Below, one piece after another: positions 52,563 through 61,844 of a stretch of 64,000 nt of DNA. The DNA comes from Alishewanella tabrizica (GTDB taxonomy: Bacteria; Pseudomonadota; Gammaproteobacteria; Enterobacterales; Alteromonadaceae), in the NCBI RefSeq assembly GCF_014652375.1, contig NZ_BMYR01000002.1:310001-374000 (forward strand). Direction: 5' to 3'. Position 1 is the first letter of the stretch. Every line of letters begins with the position of its first letter. Both the position numbers and the translations under genes were made by a program. The notes under the pieces were generated by a model. The model was not told the DNA's origin. It saw only the letters and a list, made by a program, of their open reading frames with translations, and ran no database searches.

Positions 52563-52750
52563 GCGCCCCTCCGACGAAAAATTGACGAATCAAAAGACTA
52601 CAATGACTAAGCATAAGGCATGCCACTTTTTTGTATTATTGTTTAGAACGCTATTTCTGTAGGTGATGCTAGTCATTGTTTCCATTAATGGCTTTTATAG
52701 TTCATTTCAGCATATAGTTAGGGTAACTGAAACATTACAAGGATTCGATC

Positions 52751-54355
52751 ATGGCAACAGCAACGGTTTCCTGTGGCGCATTAACGATAAAAGGCATATT
52801 AAAAGCAGAATATCAGCAGATATTAACGCCTGAAGCAACACACTTTGTGGCTGAGTTAGTCGCGCGTTTTCGGCCGCAATTGCAAGACCTACTTGCCGCA
52901 CGTCAGGAACGCCAAGCCCATTTCGATGGCGGAGCCTTGCCCGATTTTTTACCAGAAACCGCGGCTATCCGTGCCGGTGATTGGCACGTCGCGGCCTTGC
53001 CACATGATCTCCAAGATCGTCGGGTAGAAATTACCGGGCCTGTTGATCGAAAAATGATAATTAATGCCTTAAATGCGGATGTAAAAGTGTTTATGGCGGA
53101 TTTTGAAGATTCGCAAACGCCCAGCTGGGATGGCCTTATTGAAGGGCAAATTAATTTACGCGACGCCAATTTAGGGACTATCAGTCATACTGATCCACAA
53201 AGTGGTAAACACTATGCTCTCAATAAGCAATCTACGTTATTGATTGCCAGGGTAAGAGGCTTACATTTATGGGAGAAACATGTAGAGCTAGATGGCGAAC
53301 AAATCCCAGGCAGTCTGTTCGATTTTGCGTTGTATTTTTTTCATAACTATAAAATTCGTATGGAAAAAGGCACTGGGGTGTATTTTTATTTGCCGAAATT
53401 GCAAAGTCATCTAGAAGCAAAATGGTGGGATGAGGTGTTTCGTTTCACAGAACAGCGCTTCCAAGTACCCATTGGGACTATTCGTGCCACCGTGCTCATT
53501 GAAACGCTGCCGGCAGCCTTTGAGATGGACGAAATTTTATATATGTTAAAAGATCACATTGTGGCATTGAACTGCGGCAGATGGGATTATATTTTTAGCT
53601 ATATCAAAACGTTAAATAATCACCCAGACCGTGTTTTGCCTGATCGCCAAGTGGTGACTATGCATCAACCCTTTTTAAATGCCTATTCGCGCTTGTTGAT
53701 TAAAACGTGTCATAAACGTGGCGCGTTAGCCATGGGAGGAATGGCGGCCTTTATTCCAGCTAAAGACGCTGCCGCTAATGAGGCTATTTTAGCACGCGTA
53801 AAAGCTGATAAAGAATTAGAAGCTAGCAATGGTCATGATGGTACTTGGGTGGCTCATCCTGGCTTAGCGGCTACGGCTAATGCGGTGTTTGCTCACTATT
53901 TAGCAGATAACCCAAACCAACTTAGTGTCAGCCGAGCAGAAGATGCGCCTATTACGGCAGAAGCATTATTAGCTCCTTGTGAAGGTGAGCGAACCGAGCA
54001 AGGTATGCGCACGAATATTCGTGTCGCCCTGCAATATCTTGCCGCGTGGATCAGTGGCAAAGGCTGTGTTCCTATTTATGGTTTAATGGAAGATGCTGCA
54101 ACGGCTGAGATTTCTAGAACGTCGATTTGGCAATGGATCAAACATGGTAAAAGTTTAAGTAATGGTAAATTGATTACCGCAACCCTATTTGCTTCTTTTT
54201 TAGAGGAAGAAGCAAAGGTGGTGTTAGCTGAAGTCGGTGTTGATGTGTGGCAAAACCAAAATTTTGAACGCGCTAAAACACTGTTACTCGACATCACCAC
54301 AGCAGAAACGTTGGTAGACTTCCTAACCCTACCGGCGTACCAATTGCTGGAATAA
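52751..54355 (+). CDS. aceB: Malate synthase A
   Basis: AceB condenses glyoxylate with acetyl-CoA to malate, the second step of the glyoxylate shunt used for growth on acetate or fatty acids. The protein has 534 residues (E. coli 533). Key segments are FMADFEDSQTPSWDGLIEGQ, RGLHLWEKHVE, the TIRATVLIETLPAAFEMDEI motif with catalytic Arg and Glu, and MGGMAAFIPAKD, with the later GTWVAHPGL loop. AAGGA lies 9 nt before the ATG and a strong terminator follows, so it is a single-gene unit. Isocitrate lyase is nearby at 55565 with a LysR regulator in between, unlike the contiguous aceBAK operon of E. coli. Confidence 0.98.
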   Translation: MATATVSCGALTIKGILKAEYQQILTPEATHFVAELVARFRPQLQDLLAARQERQAHFDGGALPDFLPETAAIRAGDWHVAALPHDLQDRRVEITGPVDRKMIINALNADVKVFMADFEDSQTPSWDGLIEGQINLRDANLGTISHTDPQSGKHYALNKQSTLLIARVRGLHLWEKHVELDGEQIPGSLFDFALYFFHNYKIRMEKGTGVYFYLPKLQSHLEAKWWDEVFRFTEQRFQVPIGTIRATVLIETLPAAFEMDEILYMLKDHIVALNCGRWDYIFSYIKTLNNHPDRVLPDRQVVTMHQPFLNAYSRLLIKTCHKRGALAMGGMAAFIPAKDAAANEAILARVKADKELEASNGHDGTWVAHPGLAATANAVFAHYLADNPNQLSVSRAEDAPITAEALLAPCEGERTEQGMRTNIRVALQYLAAWISGKGCVPIYGLMEDAATAEISRTSIWQWIKHGKSLSNGKLITATLFASFLEEEAKVVLAEVGVDVWQNQNFERAKTLLLDITTAETLVDFLTLPAYQLLE

Positions 54356-54387
54356 TCTACAGCTAAAACGTAATAAACCTGAATGAC

Positions 54388-54411
54388 AAGGCGCCTTAGG
54401 GCGCCTTTTTT
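54388..54411 (+). terminator. Intrinsic terminator after aceB
   Basis: AAGGCGCC (54388-54395), loop TTAG and GGCGCCTT (54400-54407) are followed by TTTTTGTTTT. It lies about 30 nt after the aceB stop. Confidence 0.92.
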
Positions 54412-54429
54412 GTTTTGTTAATTAGAAGC

Positions 54430-55368
54430 TTAGTTGAGCTCGTCGGCGGTTTCGCTGATAAGTCTCCTAAACCAGATATGACTGGCATCTTGATGAAGTA
54501 ACGGGCTCCAAATCATTTTTAATTCAATGGAGGGAATGGCAAAAGGCGGATCCATAATGGCCATCGTGCTATCTTTTTCATAGAGTTTTGCCGCGCGAGT
54601 GGGGAGTGTCGCAATCAAATCAATGCCAACCGCTAAGTGCATCGCCACATGATAGTTGCGGGTAAATACTGTAATATTTCGTTGCTTGCCCAGCTTCGCG
54701 AGCGCTTCGTCTACCCATCCGAGTTTCTGAACATCTTTTGGATCCATACCAACGCCCACACCAAAGCCTGTTTTACTGACCCAAATATGCTGTGCCTTTA
54801 AATAGCTATCTAAATTAAATTGTTGCAACACCGGATTTTGTCGATTAATTAAACATGAAAAACTGTCGCGCCAGACGGTTTTTTGGTGAAACGATTGGGG
54901 CAGTTGATCAAAACGGTTAATCGCCATATCGACTTTGCCATTTTCTACATCGTGAAAGGTGACATCTGACGGTGTCATAATATCTAAACTGGTAAAAGGG
55001 GCCTGTACTCGCAGTTTTTTCAATAACGCGGGGATCAATGTAGAGGCCGCATAATCGCTTGCCATGATCCGAAAAACCCGTCGGCTTTGTGATGGTTCAA
55101 AATCTTTGTTGGGTTGTAAGGTTTCTTCAAGGGTGAGCAAAACGCCGCGTACTATTGGTGCCAGTTCGCGTGCCCGTTCGGTAGGGACCATGCCATCGGA
55201 TGTCCGTACTAAAATGGGATCATTCAACACATCGCGGAGACGTTTCAAGCCGTTACTCATCGCCGGTTGGGTAATATTCAGTTGGTTAGCGGCGCGAGTC
55301 ACATTCTTTTCGCGCAGTAAAACATCGAGATACACCAAGAGATTGAGGTCCATCTTATTAATATTCAT
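54430..55368 (-). CDS. LysR-family regulator between aceB and aceA
   Basis: This 312-residue transcription factor has an N-terminal helix-turn-helix (about 20-60, with AANQLNITQPAMSNGL and then LRDVLNDPILVRT) and a C-terminal periplasmic-binding-like effector domain (about 95-300). It sits between the two glyoxylate-shunt genes, with its promoter region shared head to head with aceA across 196 nt. That arrangement is typical of a LysR protein controlling the divergent gene, so control of aceA, and perhaps aceB, is likely but inferred. Its ATG has poor ribosome-site spacing; a second ATG five codons in is possible. Confidence 0.93.
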   Translation of the reverse strand: MNINKMDLNLLVYLDVLLREKNVTRAANQLNITQPAMSNGLKRLRDVLNDPILVRTSDGMVPTERARELAPIVRGVLLTLEETLQPNKDFEPSQSRRVFRIMASDYAASTLIPALLKKLRVQAPFTSLDIMTPSDVTFHDVENGKVDMAINRFDQLPQSFHQKTVWRDSFSCLINRQNPVLQQFNLDSYLKAQHIWVSKTGFGVGVGMDPKDVQKLGWVDEALAKLGKQRNITVFTRNYHVAMHLAVGIDLIATLPTRAAKLYEKDSTMAIMDPPFAIPSIELKMIWSPLLHQDASHIWFRRLISETADELN

Positions 55369-55564
55369 CGGCTTAATACCTGAGTAGAGTGTGTATTGCT
55401 TAGATGAATCATATCATTGCCATTTCATTAGCCCAAGTAACGCTTTTACTATTCACTCAAAAAATGATGGGAATCAAAAAAATCACCTATATGAATTCAG
55501 TTTTTGTTGTCTATAGTGAAAGCACACCAACAGGGTTACTGTTACCAGCAAAGAGGAAATCATT

Positions 55565-57157
55565 ATGTCGGCTTATCAAGATCAGATTAATCAGTTAGCA
55601 GCGGTTTGTAAGGGACAGCAAGGTTGGAATGCGATTAGTCCAGAATATGCTGCGCGTATGCGTTTACAAAACCGTTTTCATACCGGTTTAGATATTGCCA
55701 AATATACCGCCAAAATTATGCGTGAAGATATGGCAGCATACGATGCCGATAGCAGCCAATACACGCAGTCTTTAGGTTGCTGGCATGGTTTTGTTGGACA
55801 ACAGAAGTTAATCGCCATTAAAAAACACTTTGGCACTACTAAACGCAAATATCTGTATTTATCTGGTTGGATGATTGCGGCGCTGCGCTCAGAGTTTGGC
55901 CCGCTGCCAGATCAGTCAATGCACGAAAAAACCGCTGTACCAGCCTTAATTGCTGAGCTGTACACCTTTTTAAAACAAGCCGATGCCCGTGAGCTGGCGG
56001 GGTTGTTCCATGAATTAGATGCCGCTAAGGCCGCAGGTGATAGCGCTAAAGCGGCTGCAGTGCAAAGTAAAATTGATAATTTTGAAACGCATGTAGTACC
56101 CATTATTGCAGATATCGATGCCGGTTTTGGTAACGAAGAAGCTACCTATTTACTGGCCAAGAAAATGATTGAAGCCGGTGCCTGTGCGATTCAAATTGAA
56201 AACCAGGTATCAGACGAAAAGCAATGTGGTCACCAAGATGGCAAAGTAACGGTACCGCATGCTGATTTCTTAGCAAAAATTAACGCCGTGCGTTATGCCT
56301 TTTTAGAGCTGGGTGTTGATGATGGCGTAATTGTAGCGCGCACCGACTCCTTAGGCGCAGGTTTAACCAAGCAAATTGCTGTTACCAATGAGCCAGGCGA
56401 TTTAGGCGATAAATATAACAGTTTCTTAGATGGTGATTACATTACCAGTGCTGAAGATATTGCCAACGGTGATGTGGTGGTAAAAGCCAACGGTAAGCTG
56501 TTAAAACCAAAACGTTTAGCCAGTGGTTTGTTTCAATTTAAACCAGGCTCTGGTGTGGACCGTGTGGTACTGGATTGTATTACCTCATTGCAAAATGGTG
56601 CTGATTTACTGTGGATTGAAACTGAGAAGCCGCATATCGGCCAGATTAAAGAGATGGTTGACCGTATCCGCGAAGTGGTACCAGGCGCGAAGTTGGTATA
56701 CAACAATAGTCCATCCTTTAACTGGACCCTGAATTTCCGTCAGCAAGTGTTCGATGCGTGGCAAGCTGCAGGTAAAGATGTGTCAGCTTATGCTCGTGCT
56801 GGCTTAATGAGTGCGGAGTATGATGCCACTGAATTGGCGCTGGAAGCGGATAACCGTATTCGGACTTTCCAAGCGGATGCAGCGCGTGAAGCGGGTATTT
56901 TCCATCACCTGATCACACTACCAACCTATCACACTGCGGCCTTGTCTACGGACAATCTAGCAAAAGAGTACTTCGGTGCCGCAGGTATGCTGGGTTATGT
57001 TGAAGGTGTACAGCGCAAAGAAATTCGTCAAGGTATTGCCTGTGTGAAACACCAGAATATGTCAGGTTCTGATATTGGTGATGATCATAAAGAATACTTC
57101 TCAGGTGAAGCGGCATTAAAAGCCGGTGGTGCCCATAACACCATGAACCAGTTCTAA
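55565..57157 (+). CDS. aceA: Isocitrate lyase (long form)
   Basis: AceA splits isocitrate into succinate and glyoxylate, diverting carbon from the oxidative part of the TCA cycle. The protein has 530 residues, the longer type seen in Pseudomonas and related bacteria (E. coli has 434). The catalytic loop reads EKQCGHQDGKV with the active-site Cys, and the long form's DIDAGFGNEEATYLLAKKMI and VYNNSPSFNWT segments are present. A LysR gene reads away from it upstream and a strong terminator follows. It needs AceB (52751) and is controlled at the isocitrate branch point by AceK (63466). Confidence 0.98.
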   Translation: MSAYQDQINQLAAVCKGQQGWNAISPEYAARMRLQNRFHTGLDIAKYTAKIMREDMAAYDADSSQYTQSLGCWHGFVGQQKLIAIKKHFGTTKRKYLYLSGWMIAALRSEFGPLPDQSMHEKTAVPALIAELYTFLKQADARELAGLFHELDAAKAAGDSAKAAAVQSKIDNFETHVVPIIADIDAGFGNEEATYLLAKKMIEAGACAIQIENQVSDEKQCGHQDGKVTVPHADFLAKINAVRYAFLELGVDDGVIVARTDSLGAGLTKQIAVTNEPGDLGDKYNSFLDGDYITSAEDIANGDVVVKANGKLLKPKRLASGLFQFKPGSGVDRVVLDCITSLQNGADLLWIETEKPHIGQIKEMVDRIREVVPGAKLVYNNSPSFNWTLNFRQQVFDAWQAAGKDVSAYARAGLMSAEYDATELALEADNRIRTFQADAAREAGIFHHLITLPTYHTAALSTDNLAKEYFGAAGMLGYVEGVQRKEIRQGIACVKHQNMSGSDIGDDHKEYFSGEAALKAGGAHNTMNQF

Positions 57158-57189
57158 GTTTTTGCAACGTGGTCAGGTAACTGACATTT

Positions 57190-57214
57190 GGGCAGCCATT
57201 GGCTGCCCTTTTTT
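57190..57214 (+). terminator. Intrinsic terminator after aceA
   Basis: GGGCAGCC (57190-57197), loop ATT and GGCTGCCC (57201-57208) are followed by six T's. It lies 32 nt after the aceA stop. Confidence 0.93.
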
Positions 57215-57529
57215 ATGTTTACTACTTTATTGCCTGCCTGTGTCATTAACTGACACTATTTACCACCACGATATCAATTCGCTAGTTTTTTGACTCTACA
57301 GGATTTGCATGATCAAGTCACTTTTGCTAATTACGGATAAAATACATCCACATACTTAATAGAATGCTACAGTGATCATACCTGTTACCCGTAGTTTTTC
57401 TGATACTTTGATAAATGCCTTAGATAATGTCCAAACATAATAGTCTTTACGCTTTAAAGTGTGACGATGCTAAATAAAAGAAAGGCCGTCATATTTTGTT
57501 TTGTAGCGAACACACATCTTTGGAGTCTT
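57215..57529 (+). other. Non-coding stretch upstream of the lipoprotein/EAL operon
   Basis: No gene is visible. A possible promoter, TTGCAT (57305-57310) and TAATTA (57328-57333) with 17-nt spacing, lies about 200 nt before the lipoprotein start. The rest is AT-rich with two TGATCA-type sites. An in-frame extension of the lipoprotein gene up to 57461 exists but is not favoured. Confidence 0.3.
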
Positions 57530-58471
57530 ATGTTAAAACCTCTTTTGCTCGTAGCGCTATTAATTCTTGGCGCCTGTAGCAAACAGCATGAATCCCTTAA
57601 TCTTGCCGGTAATACATGGTTAGGCTATCAACCTCTTTATTTAATTCAAGCCAGATATGCCTGCCCTGACTGCAACTTAGAAGTGTTGCCTGGGCGATCT
57701 ATGAAAATTACTATGATGCCGTCAACTACTATGGTGTTAAGGTTATTAGGTGCAAAACAGCTCGATGCAGCCATGCTAACCTTGGATGAAGCTATTAGTT
57801 TTCAAAGTAATACGGGAATTGCTATCTGTGTAGCTGCCGCATTAAGTTACTCTAATGGCGCCGATGCTGCATTGGTCATGCCTGGTTTTGATCCTAATAA
57901 GCAGCAATTAAAAGTAGGTTATGAAGAGACCGCTTTAGGGGGCTATATGCTGCATCGCACTGTCGAAAAGCTAGGTTGGCCCCGCGAAAAGTTAGCGATG
58001 CAATTATTAGTACCTAAAAACCATGTTGACGCGCTAACACAGGGACAAGTTGATGTTGTGATTACCTATGAGCCTTATCGTAGCCAACTAAAAAAGCAGG
58101 GAGCACAAGTGCTATTTGACAGTAAAGCGCTGACAGGTGAAATCGTTGATATTTTAGTGGTGCAGCAAGCAAGTTGGGCGCAGCACCGCGAGTTACTAAT
58201 AAATATGATCGCCAAGCAATGGCAGGAGGGTGTGACCATCTTAAACACGTTTTCTGCCACTGAATTGGCTTTTTTGCAACAAAGTACCACGTTAAAAGCG
58301 GATGAATTAGCTTCTGCGTTATCGGGTATGCAATTTTTTGATGCTGCGCAGAACGAGGTTTTTCTAATTGAGAAACTGCCCATGGTCATTGAGCAGATGA
58401 ATACATATTTGCTCAATAGTAAGCAAATCTCGAAGCCGGCTGAGCTCCCAGCTTGTGATCTGGTGCGTTGA
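57530..58471 (+). CDS. Substrate-binding lipoprotein, SsuA/THI5-like
   Basis: This 313-residue protein resembles periplasmic binding proteins of the NMT1/THI5/SsuA type (nitrate, sulfonate and thiamine-precursor transporters). The signal peptide ends in the lipobox LGAC (Cys16), so it is membrane-anchored. The opening NTWLGYQPLYLIQARYACPD follows the usual G-Y-x-P-L-x-x-A pattern. Cys45 and Cys48 form a CPDC pair not expected in the family. GGAG lies 6 nt before the ATG at 57530. There is no ABC permease or ATPase nearby. Its TGA overlaps the ATG of the phosphodiesterase gene (TGATG), so it is probably a ligand-binding partner of that sensor rather than a transporter component. Confidence 0.85.
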   Translation: MLKPLLLVALLILGACSKQHESLNLAGNTWLGYQPLYLIQARYACPDCNLEVLPGRSMKITMMPSTTMVLRLLGAKQLDAAMLTLDEAISFQSNTGIAICVAAALSYSNGADAALVMPGFDPNKQQLKVGYEETALGGYMLHRTVEKLGWPREKLAMQLLVPKNHVDALTQGQVDVVITYEPYRSQLKKQGAQVLFDSKALTGEIVDILVVQQASWAQHRELLINMIAKQWQEGVTILNTFSATELAFLQQSTTLKADELASALSGMQFFDAAQNEVFLIEKLPMVIEQMNTYLLNSKQISKPAELPACDLVR

Positions 58472-60888
58472 TGATTGCGCAGAGAATCCGTACTAACCGT
58501 TTTAGCTTAAGGCTAAGATTGCTGTTTATCTTATTATTATCTGCGTTTGTGCTAATGCTGATTGCCACCTTTGCTATTTGGGCTGAGCATCACAGACAAA
58601 GTCATAAGGCTAGCCAACAAGAGATATTAAGCATCGGCAGCTTGGTGCAAGGATCTATGAGTCGAGCGATAAGAATGCAGGCTTATGATGTAATTGAAGA
58701 AATTAAGGCTGAACTGCAAGCGCATCGTCGTATCCAGCGAGTGGTTCGCGTCTCTGAGGCTGCTGTGGTGATTGATGCGTACCATCCGCAATTTATTGGT
58801 GCTCTTGCTCAAGAGCTGTTCGTTGGTTTAAATAAAGAACAGCTTATTAACACAAGCCAAAGCGGTTTATTAGCATCGGAGTTTGTTGGAGCAGCGAATA
58901 AGTACATCGTTTATGTTCCACTCGTGGTGCCGGCCGTGGAGCTAGGTAAGCCACAAAGGCATGTGCTGTTATTCGAATATGAACATAGAGACGACTGGCA
59001 GCAGGCATTACAACACCGATGGTTAGAGCTGCTATTGGCTCTGGGACTTTTAACCACTGCTGGTTTATTACTATGGTGGTATCTACAACAAAAAATAGCC
59101 AGTCCTATTGAGCATTTACTCCAGGCAATAGAGGATTTTCATTTAGGTAAAACGCTTGCTATAACGCAAGCAGAACCATTATCAGAATTAGGTCAATTAA
59201 CGTCTGCAATCAATAATATGGTTGCGCGTAGACAGCAAGACGAAATGGAATTATTGAAACTGTCTGCGGCTATTGAGCAGAGCCAGGACGGCATTTTGAT
59301 TACCAATAAAGCGGGAGTAATACATTATGTAAACTCGGCTTTACTTAGTTTGTCGGGTTACAAGCCCGAAGAGCTTATAGGTCAAAACCCAAGGATCTTC
59401 GGTACCGGTAAAACGCCCGTTACAACCTTTATTGATATGTGGACAACCCTAAATGCAGGCAAAGCGTGGTCTGGTGAATTTATCAATAAAAATAGCAGTG
59501 GTATTGAATATATCGAGCGGCAGACTATCTCTCCATTACGAGATCCCCAGGGTAAGATCACGCACTTTGTTGGTATCAAACGTGATATTACTGAAGAAAA
59601 AGCACTGGCACAGCGTTTACATTTCTTAGCTTACTATGATGTTTTAACACACTTACCCAATCGTTTGGCGTTATTAGAGCAGATCGCTGTTAGGCAGAAG
59701 CATCCTACTACGCAGGGATTGCTGATGATTAACATTGATCGCATGAAGTTTATTAACGATGCTCGAGGTTATAGTTATGGTAATCAAGTCATTCAACGAT
59801 TTGCCGAGCGTATCAACGCGCTTAGCCCACATTTCTTGGCCCATCTTGGCGCTGACAGTTTTTGTATCTTATTAACAGAAAACGACAAAATTGCACTAAA
59901 CGAACAATGTCAGCAAACCGCCGATAAGGTATTACTTGCTTCCAAGCAACCTTTAAATGTTTTAGATGACGCTTTAGTTGTTTCTTGTAGTTTAGGTATT
60001 AGCATTGCTAACACCCTTACTGTTGGCGACGAGTTGCTACAACGTGCGGAAACCGCCATGCATATTGCCAAGCGGCAAGGTGGTAATAATTTGGCTTATT
60101 ATAATGATGTTGATGGTAAGCAAGCGCTACTCATGTTTCAAACAGAAAAAGCATTACGTTTGGGATTGGAACACAACGAACTCAAATTATATTTGCAAAG
60201 TCAACTTGATGAGCAAGGACAACTGGCCGGGGCTGAAGCATTGGTTAGATGGCAGCATCCAAGCGAGGGGTTAATTTCGCCAGGCGTATTTATTCCTGTT
60301 GCCGAGCGCTCTGATTTAATAATCGCACTTGATAATTGGGTGTTGCAGCAATCTTGTCAAGTACTTGCCAGCTGGCAAAAGCAAGGTAAAAAGCTTACCT
60401 TATCAGTGAATATTAGCCCAAGGCACGTGCGCCATGTTGATTTTGTTTCTGATGTTACACGGCTCTTAGACTTTTATCAGCTTGATGCGACAGCCTTAGT
60501 TCTGGAAGTAACCGAGGGGATTTTAGTCGAGGATATCACCGCCAGTATTGCAAAAATGCAAACCTTAGCGGCCTTGGGAGTGCAATTTGCTATTGATGAT
60601 TTTGGTACGGGGTACTCATCATTGTCCTACATTAGAAACTTGCCAGTACAAGAATTAAAAATTGATCAAAGCTTTATCAAAGGTATTCCGTTGCATACCA
60701 ATGATGTCGCAATGGTTAATACCATTATCTCAGTAGCCCGGCAATTGGGCTTGCGTTTGGTTGCTGAAGGCGTGGAAACAGCTGAGCAAAATGCGTTTTG
60801 CCAACGAGAGGGACTTTGGGCTCAAGGCTATTTTATTGATAAGCCCTTACCTGTGGTGGACTGGCAGCAACGTTGGTTTAACCCTTAG
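58471..60888 (+). CDS. Membrane c-di-GMP phosphodiesterase with HAMP, PAS, degenerate GGDEF and EAL
   Basis: This is an 805-residue inner-membrane protein. Two membrane helices (about 15-37 and 188-208) enclose a periplasmic sensor region of about 150 residues. The cytoplasmic part has a HAMP domain (about 208-255), a PAS domain (about 260-370, YVNSALLSLSGYKPEELIG), a GGDEF-like domain whose active-site motif is GADSF at 460-464 and so cannot make c-di-GMP, and an EAL domain with EALVRW from Glu589. The NISPRHV, EVTEGILVED, IDDFGTGYSS, LKIDQSF and VAEGVET motifs show an intact hydrolase. It is translationally coupled to the upstream binding lipoprotein, which probably signals to it. It ends 11 bp inside the convergent DTW gene. 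Confidence 0.94.
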   Translation: MIAQRIRTNRFSLRLRLLFILLLSAFVLMLIATFAIWAEHHRQSHKASQQEILSIGSLVQGSMSRAIRMQAYDVIEEIKAELQAHRRIQRVVRVSEAAVVIDAYHPQFIGALAQELFVGLNKEQLINTSQSGLLASEFVGAANKYIVYVPLVVPAVELGKPQRHVLLFEYEHRDDWQQALQHRWLELLLALGLLTTAGLLLWWYLQQKIASPIEHLLQAIEDFHLGKTLAITQAEPLSELGQLTSAINNMVARRQQDEMELLKLSAAIEQSQDGILITNKAGVIHYVNSALLSLSGYKPEELIGQNPRIFGTGKTPVTTFIDMWTTLNAGKAWSGEFINKNSSGIEYIERQTISPLRDPQGKITHFVGIKRDITEEKALAQRLHFLAYYDVLTHLPNRLALLEQIAVRQKHPTTQGLLMINIDRMKFINDARGYSYGNQVIQRFAERINALSPHFLAHLGADSFCILLTENDKIALNEQCQQTADKVLLASKQPLNVLDDALVVSCSLGISIANTLTVGDELLQRAETAMHIAKRQGGNNLAYYNDVDGKQALLMFQTEKALRLGLEHNELKLYLQSQLDEQGQLAGAEALVRWQHPSEGLISPGVFIPVAERSDLIIALDNWVLQQSCQVLASWQKQGKKLTLSVNISPRHVRHVDFVSDVTRLLDFYQLDATALVLEVTEGILVEDITASIAKMQTLAALGVQFAIDDFGTGYSSLSYIRNLPVQELKIDQSFIKGIPLHTNDVAMVNTIISVARQLGLRLVAEGVETAEQNAFCQREGLWAQGYFIDKPLPVVDWQQRWFNP

Positions 60889-61564
60889 GTTCAGCTAAGT
60901 GCGGCTTACCCTTTAAATACGATTGGCGGAACACCTGAAAATACGCGGCTAATACGGCTGCTGCTTCGGGCTCTTGCGCCATATCTAATACCGAAATAGC
61001 CACCTCTGCCGTGCACAATTGATGCAAATGTGCGGCTTCACGTAGCAAATAATCACTGGCTTGTTCCGGCTGAATACCCAGCACGGGTAGTGTGGCAAGA
61101 TAGGGGCTTCGAAACATCTTTTTAGCTTCGCGCCACGTGCCATCTAGCATCACAAATAAGGGAATACGATCTGCAGTCGCCTTAGACAATGCTTGAGCAT
61201 GACGTAAACAGCGCTCTGGTGCAGCATATTGTTCTGGGAAGATCACAATGGGCGCGTATTTAGGATCGGCCAGTAGCGCTAATAGGGCGGGATCGGGTTT
61301 TGTTCTATCCCACACAAAGGCATGATTATCGGCGGCAACATCACAAATTAGCCGGCCTGTATTACTAGGTTTGTAACACTCACCGGTATACATAATAAAG
61401 CAAAACGCCGCGCGCGCTAGCGGTTGGGGTTTAGCGGCGCAGATACAATCGGTTTGGGGTAATAGACAGGCATCGCAGCGGATCACTTTACTGCCGCGGG
61501 CATTAAATACTCGGGTGGCCTTAGCAAGTTCTTGGCGGCGTAAGGTTAAAATGGCGTTGCCCAT
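60878..61564 (-). CDS. DTW-domain tRNA aminocarboxypropyltransferase (TapT-like)
   Basis: This 228-residue cytoplasmic protein has a DTW domain. Family members such as E. coli TapT (YfiP) use SAM to add the 3-amino-3-carboxypropyl group to uridine 47 of tRNAs. The Cys-rich opening CDACLLPQTDCIC, TGECYKPSNTGRLICDVA and the DGTWREAKKMFRSPYL motif (DTW region) are all present. The ATG at 61564 is chosen because GAGGAT lies 7-8 nt upstream; an upstream in-frame Met has no such site. Its last 11 bp overlap the end of the EAL gene tail to tail. The exact position modified is inferred. Confidence 0.87.
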   Translation of the reverse strand: MGNAILTLRRQELAKATRVFNARGSKVIRCDACLLPQTDCICAAKPQPLARAAFCFIMYTGECYKPSNTGRLICDVAADNHAFVWDRTKPDPALLALLADPKYAPIVIFPEQYAAPERCLRHAQALSKATADRIPLFVMLDGTWREAKKMFRSPYLATLPVLGIQPEQASDYLLREAAHLHQLCTAEVAISVLDMAQEPEAAAVLAAYFQVFRQSYLKGKPHLAEPKG

Positions 61565-61844
61565 AGTGCTATCCTCGTTGTAACACTTTTTGCTGTTCAC
61601 TCGCTGCAGTGTTATCAGTTCTCGTGTTGTTGTTTTTTCGATGTCACGCCATTATCGTGCCGTTGCTGTATTGCTATCGTGCGGCTTTGCGTTACGATTA
61701 AATAATGACATTGCGTCAAGTGGCTAAGCCATACCACTCACCTTTGTCGCTACGAAACCACGTTTTGGCATGCCGCGCTTGGGGCGCATATTGTACTGGC
61801 TTTTATGTTAAACTGCGCGAGCTTTTCTTTTGTTTTATAAGCCT

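Noticed and set aside
55404-55598. Small + strand frame between the LysR gene and aceA
   Set aside because: It overlaps the aceA start in another frame, with no ribosome site; the region is better explained as promoter.
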